In this document: piece after piece, positions 8,854 through 17,690 of the stretch | Position numbering within the stretch: the stretch's first letter is position 1 | Layout: each line of letters starts with the position of its first letter | DNA from: Patiriisocius marinus | GTDB lineage: Bacteria > Bacteroidota > Bacteroidia > Flavobacteriales > Flavobacteriaceae | NCBI RefSeq assembly: GCF_008974325.1 | Contig: NZ_BKCG01000002.1 | Location: forward strand, 372,001-436,000 | DNA: 64,000 nucleotides | Reading direction: 5' to 3' | The notes under the pieces: model-generated | Told to the model about the DNA's origin: nothing | Databases searched by the model: none | What the model saw: the letters and a program-made list of their open reading frames with translations, nothing else | Translations under genes and position numbers: made by a program

Positions 8854-11628
8854 TTATAGCTTTTCTTTTAAATAGCTAGCGGTGTATGATTTTTTGTTTT
8901 TAGCAACTTCTTCTGGAGTTCCTGAAACCATAATTTGTCCACCGGTAATACCTCCATCTAAACCCAAATCAATTATATAATCTGCACATTTAATTAAATC
9001 TAAATTATGTTCTACTACTATTAATGTATGTCCTTTATCTAGTAGGGCATAAAATGAAGCCAATAATTTTTTAATATCGTGGAAATGTAATCCTGTTGTA
9101 GGTTCATCAAAGATAAATAGTGTTTTATCTTTAGTAATTCCCTTTACTAGAAATGAAGCTAATTTAATACGTTGTGCTTCACCTCCAGATAACGTTGAAG
9201 AGCTTTGTCCTAGTTGGACATAACCTAAACCAACATCTTGAAGTGGCTGTAGTTTATTGACAATTTTTTTCAGATCAATACTTTTGAAGAATACTATTGC
9301 ATCGTCAACGGTTAATCTCAAAATATCATCAATATTCTTATTTGCAATTTTAACCTCTAATACTTCTTTTTTGAAACGTTTTCCGTTGCATGTTTCACAT
9401 TCTAAGTGAACGTCAGCCATGAATTGCATTTCGATAGTAACTTCTCCTTCACCTTTGCAAGTTTCGCATCTACCTCCATCGACATTAAAACTAAAGTGCT
9501 TCGCTTTATAATCTCTAATTAATGAAAGCTTATCTTTTGCATATAAATTTCTGATATCGTCATAGGCTTTAATATATGTAACAGGGTTTGATCTACTTGA
9601 TCTACCAATAGGGTTTTGATCTATAAACTCAACGTTTTTGATAGCTTTATAGTCACCTTTTATTTCAGAGAACTGTCCTGGTTTTTCTCCGTAGCCAGCA
9701 ATATCTCTCATTAGGGCAGGGTAGAGCACTTTTTTAACTAAGGTACTTTTACCACTACCTGAAACTCCAGTTACGACTGTTAGACAGCCTAAAGGGAATT
9801 TTGCATCAATATTTTTTAAGTTGTTTTCGCGAGCTCCAATTATTTCGATATTTTTCGTTGAAGTTCGGCGTTTTTCTGGCACTTCAATTTTTAGCGTTTC
9901 ATTTAAATATCCAGCAGTAAGTGAATCGCTTTTTAAAATTTCGGTATAGGTGCCGTGAGCTACAACTTCTCCACCAAATGTTCCTGCTTCAGGTCCGATA
10001 TCTATAATTTCGTCTGCAGCTTTCATTATGTCCTCGTCGTGTTCTACAACAATAACTGTGTTTCCAAGATCGCGCAATGATTTTAATACAGTGATTAGTC
10101 GTTCTGTATCTTTTGGGTGTAGGCCTATGCTGGGTTCATCTAAAATATACATTGACCCAACAAGGCTACTACCTAAAGAAGTAGCTAGATTAATTCGTTG
10201 CGATTCTCCACCTGAAAGTGTATTACTTTTTCTGTTTAATGTTAAATAACTTAGTCCAACATCCATTAAAAATGAGAGTCGGTTATTAATTTCTAAAAGC
10301 AATCGCTTAGCAACTGTCGAGTCGTATTCATTTAGTTTTAAGTTTTTAAAAAACGTTGCGACTTCGTTGAGAGGGAGTTCTACTAATTCTTGAATTGAAG
10401 CTCCAGCTATTTTTACATAACCAGCTTCAGGGCGTAGTCTTTTTCCTTTACAAGTACTGCACTTGGTTTTTCCGCGATAGCGTGATAACATCACTCTATT
10501 TTGAATTTTATAGCTTTTAGATTCAAGGAATTTAAAGAAAGAATTAAGTCCTTCAAAATGGTTATTTCCTTCCCAAACTAATTGTTGTTGAGCTGCTGTA
10601 AGTTCAAACCAAGGCTTATGAATAGGGAAGTCAAATTTATATGCAGCATTTGCCAGTTGGTCACGATACCACCCCATACTGTCTCCACGCCAAGGAAATA
10701 TGGCATTATCATAAATAGATAGAGCTGTATTGGGTATAACTAAATCTTCATCAATACCTATAACATCGCCATATCCTTCACAAACAGGACAGGCTCCAAA
10801 GGGATTGTTGAAACTAAATAAATGAATATTTGGTTCCATAAAGGTAATTCCGTCACGTTCGTATTTATTATTGAAATCTTTAATACTATTGTCATCTAGC
10901 GATTCTAGAATTAATTGACCTTTACCTTCGTAAAAGGCCATTTGTACAGCATCAGCTAATCTATTGTAAAAATCTTCATCATCCTTTGTAATAATACGAT
11001 CGACAACTAATTGAATATCTTTTGGTAATGACTTAGATAATTCATCGATGCGAATAACTTTCCCTTCAATTTTAACTCTAGCAAAACCTTGCTGAGCTAA
11101 TGCTTGTATTTTGTTTTCCATTGTTCTACCTTCTTCTAAAAAGATAGGAGTGAGCAGAAGCATTTTTTGTCCTTGAGGAAGTGTTTTTATATATTTTATT
11201 ACATCTGTAACAGTGTCCTTTTTAACTTCTTCGCCACTAATAGGTGAGATTGTTCTGCCTATTCTAGTGTATAAGAGCTTTAGATAGTCATAAATTTCAG
11301 TAGAAGTACCTACGGTAGATCTTGGATTTGTAGCATTTACTTTTTGTTCAATAGCAATAGCAGGAGCAATTCCTTTTATACTATCTACTTTAGGTTTATT
11401 GAGTCTTCCTAAAAATTGACGCGCGTAAGATGAAAGACTTTCAACATAGCGTCTTTGACCTTCTGCATATAGCGTGTCAAAAGCTAAACTAGATTTACCA
11501 CTACCAGATAAACCAGTAATAACCACTAGTTTATTTCTAGGTATAGTTACATCTATGTTCTTTAAGTTGTGGAGTCGTGCTCCTTTAATGATAATATTTT
11601 TCTTAGTGTCTTCTGTTGCTGTTTTCAA
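8854..11628 (-). CDS. uvrA: Excinuclease ABC subunit A, UvrA (924 aa)
   Basis: DNA-damage recognition ATPase of nucleotide excision repair, working with UvrB and UvrC. Two ABC modules are visible: Walker [10 protein letters not shown] with [15 protein letters not shown] near the N-terminus, and GVSGSGKST in the second half. Both LSGGE signatures are present, with zinc modules [15 protein letters not shown], and CETCKGEG paired with CETCNGK. Start choice: the longest frame begins with GTG at 11673. A TATCTTTG promoter box at 11662-11669 lies inside that extension, so the TTG at 11628 ([10 protein letters not shown]) is the likelier start. No ATG exists before the conserved core. Confidence 0.95.
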   Translation of the reverse strand: MKTATEDTKKNIIIKGARLHNLKNIDVTIPRNKLVVITGLSGSGKSSLAFDTLYAEGQRRYVESLSSYARQFLGRLNKPKVDSIKGIAPAIAIEQKVNATNPRSTVGTSTEIYDYLKLLYTRIGRTISPISGEEVKKDTVTDVIKYIKTLPQGQKMLLLTPIFLEEGRTMENKIQALAQQGFARVKIEGKVIRIDELSKSLPKDIQLVVDRIITKDDEDFYNRLADAVQMAFYEGKGQLILESLDDNSIKDFNNKYERDGITFMEPNIHLFSFNNPFGACPVCEGYGDVIGIDEDLVIPNTALSIYDNAIFPWRGDSMGWYRDQLANAAYKFDFPIHKPWFELTAAQQQLVWEGNNHFEGLNSFFKFLESKSYKIQNRVMLSRYRGKTKCSTCKGKRLRPEAGYVKIAGASIQELVELPLNEVATFFKNLKLNEYDSTVAKRLLLEINNRLSFLMDVGLSYLTLNRKSNTLSGGESQRINLATSLGSSLVGSMYILDEPSIGLHPKDTERLITVLKSLRDLGNTVIVVEHDEDIMKAADEIIDIGPEAGTFGGEVVAHGTYTEILKSDSLTAGYLNETLKIEVPEKRRTSTKNIEIIGARENNLKNIDAKFPLGCLTVVTGVSGSGKSTLVKKVLYPALMRDIAGYGEKPGQFSEIKGDYKAIKNVEFIDQNPIGRSSRSNPVTYIKAYDDIRNLYAKDKLSLIRDYKAKHFSFNVDGGRCETCKGEGEVTIEMQFMADVHLECETCNGKRFKKEVLEVKIANKNIDDILRLTVDDAIVFFKSIDLKKIVNKLQPLQDVGLGYVQLGQSSSTLSGGEAQRIKLASFLVKGITKDKTLFIFDEPTTGLHFHDIKKLLASFYALLDKGHTLIVVEHNLDLIKCADYIIDLGLDGGITGGQIMVSGTPEEVAKNKKSYTASYLKEKL

Positions 11629-11661
11629 TGCGCGATGCCCCTTAATTAGTGAAGTGATATA

Positions 11662-11669
11662 CAAAGATA
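11662..11669 (-). promoter_or_regulatory. Promoter -7 box TATCTTTG for uvrA
   Basis: Exact TAnnTTTG on the minus strand. Transcription would start near 11655, downstream of the GTG at 11673, which supports the TTG at 11628 as translation start. Confidence 0.6.
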
Positions 11670-11841
11670 ACACTTGTTTTTGTCCTTTTAAAAAAGTGTT
11701 TTTTTATTATAATTTTAAGAAAAAAGAGCATATATTTTGGTATTGTGAAAATTATAATGTTATATTTGAGCCTTACAACGATATTTACTAAAATTATTGC
11801 CTATAGCATATTACTACTTTTTAAATTTTAAGATTATAACA

Positions 11842-11865
11842 AACTAGCAGCCAAAATTGCTAGTT
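11842..11865. promoter_or_regulatory. Inverted repeat AACTAGCA-N8-TGCTAGTT before the ECF sigma gene
   Basis: A perfect 8-bp inverted repeat with an 8-nt spacer ends 25 nt before the sigma-factor ATG at 11891. It could be an operator for a dimeric regulator or a 5'-UTR hairpin. I cannot decide between these from sequence. Confidence 0.4.
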
Positions 11866-11890
11866 GTTCATTAATAAAAAGAGTATTGAT

Positions 11891-12475
11891 ATGAAGCCTA
11901 ACACATCTACTGATGCAGTTTTAGTAACATCCTATATACAAGGAGAAGAATCTGCGTTGTCTATCCTAATTACACGTCACAAACAAAGAATTTACAGCTT
12001 TATCTATTCAAAAGTTTTTGATAGAGATGTCGCTGAAGATGTTTTTCAAGACACTTTTATTAAAGTTATTAATTCCCTTAAAAGGGGAAAATATAACGAG
12101 GAAGGTAAATTTTTACCTTGGGTAATGCGTATTGCACATAATTTGGTTATTGACCATTTTAGAAAAAATAATCGTATGCCTAAGTTTGAAAATAATAGCG
12201 ATTTTAATATTTTTTCTGTGCTTTCAGACAGCTCATTAAACGCTGAAAATACTATAATAAAAGGACAGGTCGAAAATGATGTAAGAAGATTGATTGAAGA
12301 ACTTCCTGAAGATCAAAAAGAAGTGCTAATGATGCGTATTTACAAGGATATGAGCTTCAAAGAAATAAGTGAACAAACTGGAGTAAGTATTAATACCGCA
12401 TTGGGTAGAATGCGTTATGCATTAATAAATTTGCGCAAAGTAATTGATAAACATAACATTGTGTTAACAAACTAG
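11891..12475 (+). CDS. ECF-type RNA polymerase sigma factor (194 aa)
   Basis: Sigma-70 family, extracytoplasmic-function type. Region 2 is ITRHKQRIYSFIYSKVFDRDVAEDVFQDTFIKV followed by the WVMRIAHNLVIDHFRK part of 2.4. Region 4 is LIEELPEDQKEVLMMRIYKDMSFKEISEQTGVSINTALGRMRYAL, with its helix-turn-helix. Regions 1.1 and 3 are absent, as usual. The ATG at 11891 (MKPNTST) is preferred to the in-frame TTG at 11864, which lies within the inverted repeat. No membrane anti-sigma gene follows; instead a 50-aa protein is 58 nt downstream. The signal that controls it is therefore not evident. Confidence 0.92.
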   Translation: MKPNTSTDAVLVTSYIQGEESALSILITRHKQRIYSFIYSKVFDRDVAEDVFQDTFIKVINSLKRGKYNEEGKFLPWVMRIAHNLVIDHFRKNNRMPKFENNSDFNIFSVLSDSSLNAENTIIKGQVENDVRRLIEELPEDQKEVLMMRIYKDMSFKEISEQTGVSINTALGRMRYALINLRKVIDKHNIVLTN

Positions 12476-12533
12476 TACAATATTGCATAATAATTGTCGT
12501 TATCTTGATAACAATAATCTCAAATTGACAAAT

Positions 12534-12686
12534 ATGCAAAAAATGTACTCAAGAACTTCACGTTCGGGACACGTGGATGAAAACATTGTTCCAAAAGCAG
12601 AGACTATTAGGTTTTTGCTGGATTATTCTAAGGCTTTAAGTGTTATAGATTACCAAAAATTGAAGTTTGAAGCACTTCTAAACTAA
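12534..12686 (+). CDS. Small protein downstream of the sigma factor (50 aa)
   Basis: The ATG at 12534 gives MQKMYSRTSRSGHVDENIVP, followed by KAETIRFLLDYSKALSVIDY. The second half looks like a single amphipathic helix. I prefer this start over the upstream in-frame codon at 12483, whose extension is Asn-rich and unlike coding sequence. The gene lies between the sigma factor and a strong terminator, so it is probably co-transcribed. A modulator of the sigma factor is possible, but only from position. Confidence 0.6.
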   Translation: MQKMYSRTSRSGHVDENIVPKAETIRFLLDYSKALSVIDYQKLKFEALLN

Positions 12687-12692
12687 ACTTTG

Positions 12693-12726
12693 AAAAACCC
12701 CCGAAATGAAAATTTCGGGGGTTTTT
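12693..12726. terminator. Strong bidirectional terminator
   Basis: AAAAACCCCCGAAAT pairs with ATTTCGGGGGTTTTT through a 4-nt loop. It lies between the sigma-factor operon and the convergent nth gene. Confidence 0.92.
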
Positions 12727-12774
12727 GCATTTTATAGTATTAGTCTCTTAGTTCTGAAATATTATAAAAAAAAA

Positions 12775-13434
12775 TTACGTTCTCTTTTTCTTGTAATAAT
12801 CTGCTATTACAGTTTTACGTCCAATAGTATTTGTAATTATATCTTTTTCTAAATCCCAACCTCTTGCTGGAGAATATTGACGACCATACCAGATAATTTG
12901 TAAATGTAAATCGTTCCAAACGTGTTCAGGAAATAAACGTTTAGCATCTTTCTCAGTTTGTACCACATTTTTACCATTAGTAAAACCCCAACGATACATT
13001 AATCTATGTATGTGTGTGTCAACAGGAAAAGCCGGTACTCCAAATGCTTGAGATATAACTACACTCGCTGTTTTATGTCCCACAGCTGGTAACTCTTCTA
13101 ATGCTTCTAAATCATTAGGTACTTGACCGTTATGTTTGTCAATTAAAATGTGCGATAGACCGTGAATTCCCTTTGCTTTCATAGGCGAAAGCCCTACAGG
13201 CTTTATTATTTCTCTAATTTCTTCGACAGTTAATTTTATCATGTCGTATGGATTATCTGCAATTTCAAAAAGTATTGGAGTAATTTTGTTTACTCTCACA
13301 TCAGTACTTTGAGCAGACATTAATACAGCTATTAAAAGTGTATAAGGATCCTTGTGATCTAAAGGAATTGGTATTTCGGGATAGAGTTTTTTTAACGTAT
13401 TAATAACGAAGTCTACCTTTTCCTGTTTGTTCAT
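12775..13434 (-). CDS. nth: Endonuclease III, lacking the Fe-S cluster cysteines (219 aa)
   Basis: Base-excision repair DNA glycosylase/AP lyase. The HhH-GPD core is intact: LMSAQSTDVRVNK, the hairpin LPAVGHKTAS with catalytic Lys121, and VDTHIHRL with catalytic Asp139. The E. coli enzyme ends with a C-x6-C-x2-C-x5-C [4Fe-4S] loop. Here that region reads GRQYSPARGWDLEKDIITNT (residues 184-203) and has no cysteine at all, so the cluster is absent. The gene is divergent from bcp with a 99-nt spacer, a pairing of two oxidative-damage genes. Confidence 0.93.
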   Translation of the reverse strand: MNKQEKVDFVINTLKKLYPEIPIPLDHKDPYTLLIAVLMSAQSTDVRVNKITPILFEIADNPYDMIKLTVEEIREIIKPVGLSPMKAKGIHGLSHILIDKHNGQVPNDLEALEELPAVGHKTASVVISQAFGVPAFPVDTHIHRLMYRWGFTNGKNVVQTEKDAKRLFPEHVWNDLHLQIIWYGRQYSPARGWDLEKDIITNTIGRKTVIADYYKKKRT

Positions 13435-13533
13435 AATTCGTATTTTTAGTAAAAATAAAACATCTAACTATAATTTAGATTTAAACCGAAATTTTAGTTT
13501 GATTAAAAATTAATATTTAATTATTTTTTTAAA

Positions 13534-13986
13534 ATGAACACATTACAAGCAGGCGATAAAGTGCCATATTTTGAAGTAAATGACCAAGATGGGAATGTTA
13601 TTAAACTTTCTGATTTTAAAGGTAAAAAATTGGTAGTTTTTTTCTATCCTAAAGCGAGCACGCCAGGTTGTACTGCGGAGGCTTGTAATTTACGAGATAA
13701 CTATGAAGAGCTACAATCTAAAGGATATCAAATTTTAGGAGTAAGTGCAGATAGCGAAAAGAGACAATCTAATTTTAAAGACAAATACGAATTTCCATTT
13801 CCATTGCTAGCGGATACAGAAAAGGAAGTGATCAATGCCTTTGGGGTTTGGGGATACAAAAAATTTATGGGAAAGGAATACGATGGAATTCACCGTAAAA
13901 CTTTTCTAATAGATGAAGAAGGGATTGTAGAACGAGTTATTGATAAGGTAAAAACAAAAGATCACGCAGCTCAGATTTTAGAATAA
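13534..13986 (+). CDS. bcp: Thioredoxin-dependent thiol peroxidase, Bcp/PrxQ type (150 aa)
   Basis: Peroxiredoxin that reduces hydrogen and organic peroxides using thioredoxin. It has the thioredoxin fold with FYPKASTPGCTAEACNLRD: peroxidatic Cys46 and, five residues on, resolving Cys51. This is the atypical two-cysteine PrxQ arrangement. Full family length, with the usual FPFPLLADTEKEV and RKTFLID strands. It faces away from nth across a shared intergenic region and ends at a strong terminator. Confidence 0.95.
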   Translation: MNTLQAGDKVPYFEVNDQDGNVIKLSDFKGKKLVVFFYPKASTPGCTAEACNLRDNYEELQSKGYQILGVSADSEKRQSNFKDKYEFPFPLLADTEKEVINAFGVWGYKKFMGKEYDGIHRKTFLIDEEGIVERVIDKVKTKDHAAQILE

Positions 13987-14006
13987 CACCGTGTATTATT
14001 AAATAT

Positions 14007-14040
14007 AAAAAGCTCCCAAACTAAGTTTGGGAGCTTTTTT
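14007..14040. terminator. Bidirectional terminator after bcp
   Basis: AAAAAGCTCCCAAACT pairs with AGTTTGGGAGCTTTTTT, a near-perfect stem with T runs on both strands, between convergent bcp and the 14068-15540 gene. Confidence 0.93.
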
Positions 14041-14067
14041 ATTTATTGAATTTCAGATATGAGTAAC

Positions 14068-15540
14068 TTAAACTTCCATATCAAAGTCTACATCTATAAC
14101 TTCTTGATCTATATTACAGCTAAAAAGATTTTTTTCTTTTATTAAGCTTGCAATACCAGCGGGTAACATTTTTTCCCAACCTGGTTCATTGTTTTCAATT
14201 TTATATAAAACTTCTCTTGAAAAGATGTCCATAATTTCAGGATTGAAATTTTCAATATCTACAACTTTTCCATTGTATTTGAAGAATTTATACAATTCCT
14301 TCATTCGTGGATGTACTTTCAAGTTTTCACTTGTAGTATATTCTCCAGTTTCAGGGTTATGCATAGGGTAGAGGTATACTTTTAAATCTTTAAAAAATAA
14401 CTTTCCAAAAGCTTCAAGAATACCACCACTTAAATGGCGATAGTATTTTTCGTCAAATACATCAACAAGATTATTAACACCCATTGCAAGGCCTAATCTG
14501 TTTTTAGTAAATTTAGAGAAGTATTCAACTAGCTTATAATATTCTTGGAAATTAGAAATCATAACCGTATGTCCTAAAGAGCATAGCAATTTAGCTCTGT
14601 CCATAAAGTCTCTTTCGTCAATTTCACCTTCAGCTCTTAAATTAGATAGCGTAATCTCAAAAATAGTAACAGTTTTCTCAGGATCAACTTTAGATTCAGC
14701 CACAAACATTTCATGTGATCTCTCATACATGTCAATGTTTACTTTAGTTACAGGTCTAAAGCTTCCTCGAAGTGCTAAAACATTCTTTTTGTATAATATT
14801 CTAGCTGGTAATACATTATTTCCATCAGGTCCAAACATTACCGCATCAGTCATTCCGTTTTTAATAAGCTGTAAACTCATTAAACGGTTGTCAACGTTTT
14901 GAAACTTCGGTCCTGAAAAGTTTATGGTATCGATTTCAATCTTATCTTTATCAATATGATCGTATAAATATCTAAGTAATTTTTTAGGTGTATCATGCTT
15001 ATAATAAGCTCCATACACTAGGTTAACACCTAAAATACCTAGAGTGTGTTGTTGTAATAAGGCTTCATTTTCGTGAAAACGAATATGCATAATAATCTCG
15101 CTATATTCTTCTTCAGGATCTGTTTGGTATCTAATTCCAACCCAGCCGTGGCCTTTATATTTTTTAGCAAAATCTATTGTTGCAACGGTGTTAGCAAAGG
15201 CAAAATACATCTTGTTTGGATGTTTTTCTCGAAGAATACGTTCCTCGAGTAATTCCATCTCGTGCGAAAGCATTTTCTTTAATCGAGCTTCAGTTACATA
15301 ACGGCCATCTTCTTCAATTCCATAAATGGCATCACTAAAGTCTTTATCGTATGCCGAAATTGTTTTTGCAATAGTGCCAGAAGCACCACCAGCTCTAAAA
15401 AAGTTACGTACAGTTTCCTGCCCAGCGCCTATCTCAGCAAAGGTTCCGTAGATATTTTCATTTAAATTAATACGTAAAGCCTTGTTTCTAATTGACGGAA
15501 TTGCTTCAAATTCTCTGTCACCTTTTATCATATCTGGCAT
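14068..15540 (-). CDS. Conserved protein of unknown function (490 aa)
   Basis: The open frame runs further upstream to 15690, but that part overlaps the divergent hydrolase gene. It would also contain the promoter box at 15566-15573. The ATG at 15540 (MPDMIKGDREFEAIPSIRNK) is therefore the best start. The protein is soluble, with no signal or membrane helix. Glycine-rich AEIGAGQETVRNFFRAGGASGT lies near the N-terminus and DAVMFGPDGNNVLPARILYKK in the middle. I have a vague memory of similar proteins labelled nicotinate-nucleotide adenylyltransferase, but I see no HxGH nucleotidyltransferase signature and would not use that name. Confidence 0.7.
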   Translation of the reverse strand: MPDMIKGDREFEAIPSIRNKALRINLNENIYGTFAEIGAGQETVRNFFRAGGASGTIAKTISAYDKDFSDAIYGIEEDGRYVTEARLKKMLSHEMELLEERILREKHPNKMYFAFANTVATIDFAKKYKGHGWVGIRYQTDPEEEYSEIIMHIRFHENEALLQQHTLGILGVNLVYGAYYKHDTPKKLLRYLYDHIDKDKIEIDTINFSGPKFQNVDNRLMSLQLIKNGMTDAVMFGPDGNNVLPARILYKKNVLALRGSFRPVTKVNIDMYERSHEMFVAESKVDPEKTVTIFEITLSNLRAEGEIDERDFMDRAKLLCSLGHTVMISNFQEYYKLVEYFSKFTKNRLGLAMGVNNLVDVFDEKYYRHLSGGILEAFGKLFFKDLKVYLYPMHNPETGEYTTSENLKVHPRMKELYKFFKYNGKVVDIENFNPEIMDIFSREVLYKIENNEPGWEKMLPAGIASLIKEKNLFSCNIDQEVIDVDFDMEV

Positions 15541-15565
15541 AGCACAATGGGGGTTTTCTTTATAA

Positions 15566-15573
15566 CAAAGGTA
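15566..15573 (-). promoter_or_regulatory. Promoter -7 box TACCTTTG
   Basis: TAnnTTTG match on the minus strand, 26 nt before the ATG at 15540. It supports the short start of that gene. Confidence 0.6.
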
Positions 15574-15606
15574 GTAAATAGGATATCTAAACAAAAAAAT
15601 AACCGC

Positions 15607-15614
15607 TATTTTTG
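15607..15614 (+). promoter_or_regulatory. Promoter -7 box TATTTTTG, probably leaderless
   Basis: TAnnTTTG ends only 5 nt before the ATG at 15620. With transcription starting about 5-7 nt after the box, the mRNA would begin at or next to the start codon. Confidence 0.55.
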
Positions 15615-15619
15615 TAGTA

Positions 15620-16396
15620 ATGAAAACAGGTATTTCGATCACTTTTTTAGGGACTGGAACTTCACAAGGAATTCCAGTAATAGGCAGCAAGCATCCAGTG
15701 TGTTTAAGTAGCGACTCTCGTGATAAACGATTGAGGGTTTCAGTGCTATTAGAATGGGGAGAAAAAAACTACGTAATTGATTGTGGTCCGGATTTTAGGC
15801 AACAAATGTTACGTGAAGAGGTAACGCAACTTAATGGTGTATTGCTAACGCACGAACATAGTGATCATACAGCAGGAATTGATGATATACGCCCGTTTTA
15901 TTTTAAGCAAGGCGATATACCATTTTATGCTTCCTCCCGCGTATTTGAATCATTACAACTGCGTTTTGCTTATATTTTTGAAACTGTAAACAAATATCCA
16001 GGAGCTCCTACGATTACACAGAATATAGTTTCAAAGGACATGACATTTCAGCTAAATAATAAAACAGTTATTCCTGTTGAAGCAATGCATGCAACATTAC
16101 CCGTTTTAGGTTATAAAATTGATGGTTTTGTTTATTTAACAGATGTTAAAACTATTTCGGAAGCCGAAATTTTAAAAATTGAAAACTGTGATGTTTTGGT
16201 TGTAAATGCTCTTCGTATTGAACCACATCAATCTCACTTTAATCTAGATGAAGCTTTACAGTTTGTAAAAAGAGTGAACCCGAAGAAGGCTTACTTTACA
16301 CATATTAGTCACGTTTTAGGGTTTCATAAAGAAGTAGAAAATCAATTGCCTGAAAATGTTCATTTAGCATACGATGGTTTAAAAATAGAATTGTAA
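15620..16396 (+). CDS. MBL-fold metallo-hydrolase, PhnP-like phosphodiesterase (258 aa)
   Basis: Metallo-beta-lactamase-fold hydrolase with the metal-binding motif THEHSDH (His78, His80, Asp82, His83). The N-terminal ITFLGTGTSQGIPVIG and YVIDCGPDFRQQML are typical of PhnP/RNase Z-like phosphodiesterases. Further ligand histidines are likely in EAMHATLPVLGYKI and in the C-terminal THISHVLGFH. No C-P lyase genes are nearby, so a general cyclic-phosphodiester role is more likely than phosphonate use. The gene is divergent from the 490-aa unknown, with an apparently leaderless promoter. Confidence 0.88.
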   Translation: MKTGISITFLGTGTSQGIPVIGSKHPVCLSSDSRDKRLRVSVLLEWGEKNYVIDCGPDFRQQMLREEVTQLNGVLLTHEHSDHTAGIDDIRPFYFKQGDIPFYASSRVFESLQLRFAYIFETVNKYPGAPTITQNIVSKDMTFQLNNKTVIPVEAMHATLPVLGYKIDGFVYLTDVKTISEAEILKIENCDVLVVNALRIEPHQSHFNLDEALQFVKRVNPKKAYFTHISHVLGFHKEVENQLPENVHLAYDGLKIEL

Positions 16397-16450
16397 AAGT
16401 TATAGTTTATTAGTAGGATAAAACTTGTTTAAATAGAAAAAGATAGAATT

Positions 16451-16948
16451 ATGAGAAAGAGTATGTTTATGTATTTATTCTTTTTTGCGGTATTGTTTAT
16501 CATATTTCAATATGCAAATGAGAAATCAATTTTTGGATCTCAAGAAAAGCAAATTAATGCATTGTCTGAGCAGTTACAAGTTGCAGAGGATTCACTAAAA
16601 AGTGTGGCTGTATCAGTTGAAGATGCTGCATATTTTACATTACAGGGTAATGAAAATGCTATAGAATATATTGAACGTTTAGGCTTAGAGGCAGATGATG
16701 TAGAGGAAATGATTACCAATAAAATTTACGATACTAATGGAAAAGCAGGAGGGAACCCAATTATTCCTTTAAAGGGTGTCAATGGTGATTTTAAAATAAA
16801 CAAAGTTAAGTTTATCAATCACCGTTGGATTCTAGCAGATTTTTCGGATGGTACTAATTGGGGAGAAATGATTATAGAATATTTCTTTGATGAAAATAAT
16901 AAGCTAGAATTGACTCCGGTTAGTTCGTTGCTTTATAGCGGTAATTGA
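16451..16948 (+). CDS. Conserved hypothetical single-span membrane protein (165 aa)
   Basis: Residues 1-21 form a membrane anchor. They are followed by a short heptad-like helix (EKQINALSEQLQVAEDSLKS) and a globular domain ending in WILADFSDGTNWGEMIIEYF. The family is unknown to me. It probably follows the PhnP-like gene on one transcript (54-nt gap). Its stop is directly abutted by the end of the convergent esterase gene (16948/16949), with no terminator space, so the two mRNAs must overlap. Confidence 0.7.
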   Translation: MRKSMFMYLFFFAVLFIIFQYANEKSIFGSQEKQINALSEQLQVAEDSLKSVAVSVEDAAYFTLQGNENAIEYIERLGLEADDVEEMITNKIYDTNGKAGGNPIIPLKGVNGDFKINKVKFINHRWILADFSDGTNWGEMIIEYFFDENNKLELTPVSSLLYSGN

Positions 16949-17608
16949 TTATTTGTCAGCCAACCATTCTTTAAACTCAAAGAAATTTTGAGGAGCTACT
17001 CCGTGTCCAACAGGAAATTCGGAGTAGGTACATTCAATTCCTAAATTCTTTAAAAAGGGTTTTGTTTTTTGAGCCCAAGTAACAGGAATTACTTGATCCA
17101 CTGTACCGTGAGAGCTGTAAACATTGAGTTTAGAAAAATCATTATTTTGGTAACCTTCTTTAAGCATGTCCTCACTAATATAACCGCTTAATCCTACTAG
17201 GTTTTTAACTTTTTCAGGATAACTTAATGCAATGGCAAAACTTAATATAGTTCCTTGGCTGAAACCTATTAATGTTATGTTGTTTGCATCTACTTGGTAT
17301 TTTTCGATTATTTCATCAATGCACCCTACAATTAAATCTCTTGAAGCAATAGCTTGTGGTACATCATTAAATTTTCCGTCATTAGCATCAAAATGGATAT
17401 TATACCAAGCGTTACCGTAAGGTTGTAAAGGTAATGGTGCCTTAAGGGCAATTATATGATGTGTTTCAGGAAGCTCTGGCGCAAATGAGAATAAATCATC
17501 TTCATTACTACCGTATCCGTGTAATAAAATAATAGCCGGTGCCTTTTCTGAAGTTTTTTCAGTTGGGGCTTTATAATTATGTTCTAAAGAGAGTTGTTGC
17601 TTTGTCAT
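16949..17608 (-). CDS. Alpha/beta-hydrolase, carboxylesterase/phospholipase type (219 aa)
   Basis: Serine esterase of the YpfH/acyl-protein thioesterase-like group. IILLHGYGSNEDDL forms the oxyanion-hole segment, GFSQG carries nucleophile Ser118, GTVDQVIP carries Asp171, and VGHGV carries His202. There is no signal peptide, so it is cytosolic. The substrate is probably a small carboxylic ester or lysophospholipid. The ATG at 17608 lies only 4 nt after a TATTTTTG box, suggesting a leaderless mRNA. Confidence 0.88.
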   Translation of the reverse strand: MTKQQLSLEHNYKAPTEKTSEKAPAIILLHGYGSNEDDLFSFAPELPETHHIIALKAPLPLQPYGNAWYNIHFDANDGKFNDVPQAIASRDLIVGCIDEIIEKYQVDANNITLIGFSQGTILSFAIALSYPEKVKNLVGLSGYISEDMLKEGYQNNDFSKLNVYSSHGTVDQVIPVTWAQKTKPFLKNLGIECTYSEFPVGHGVAPQNFFEFKEWLADK

Positions 17609-17612
17609 TTTA

Positions 17613-17620
17613 CAAAAATA
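17613..17620 (-). promoter_or_regulatory. Promoter -7 box TATTTTTG overlapping a terminator tail
   Basis: The box for the esterase gene is formed by the U-tract of the adjacent terminator (17621-17649). It sits 4 nt before the ATG at 17608. Confidence 0.5.
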
Positions 17621-17649
17621 AAAGATGCCATTATTGAAATGGCATCTTT
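17621..17649 (-). terminator. Terminator of the DUF4870 gene pair
   Basis: AAAGATGCCATT pairs with AATGGCATCTTT. On the minus strand it is followed by TTTTATTTTTG, the U-tract, which doubles as the next gene's -7 box. Confidence 0.85.
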
Positions 17650-17690
17650 GAATGATAATTATTTAAAATTTCAGAATAAAAAAATACTTT

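Noticed and set aside
15541-15690. 50-residue N-terminal extension of the 490-aa unknown
   Set aside because: It overlaps the divergent hydrolase gene and both predicted promoters.
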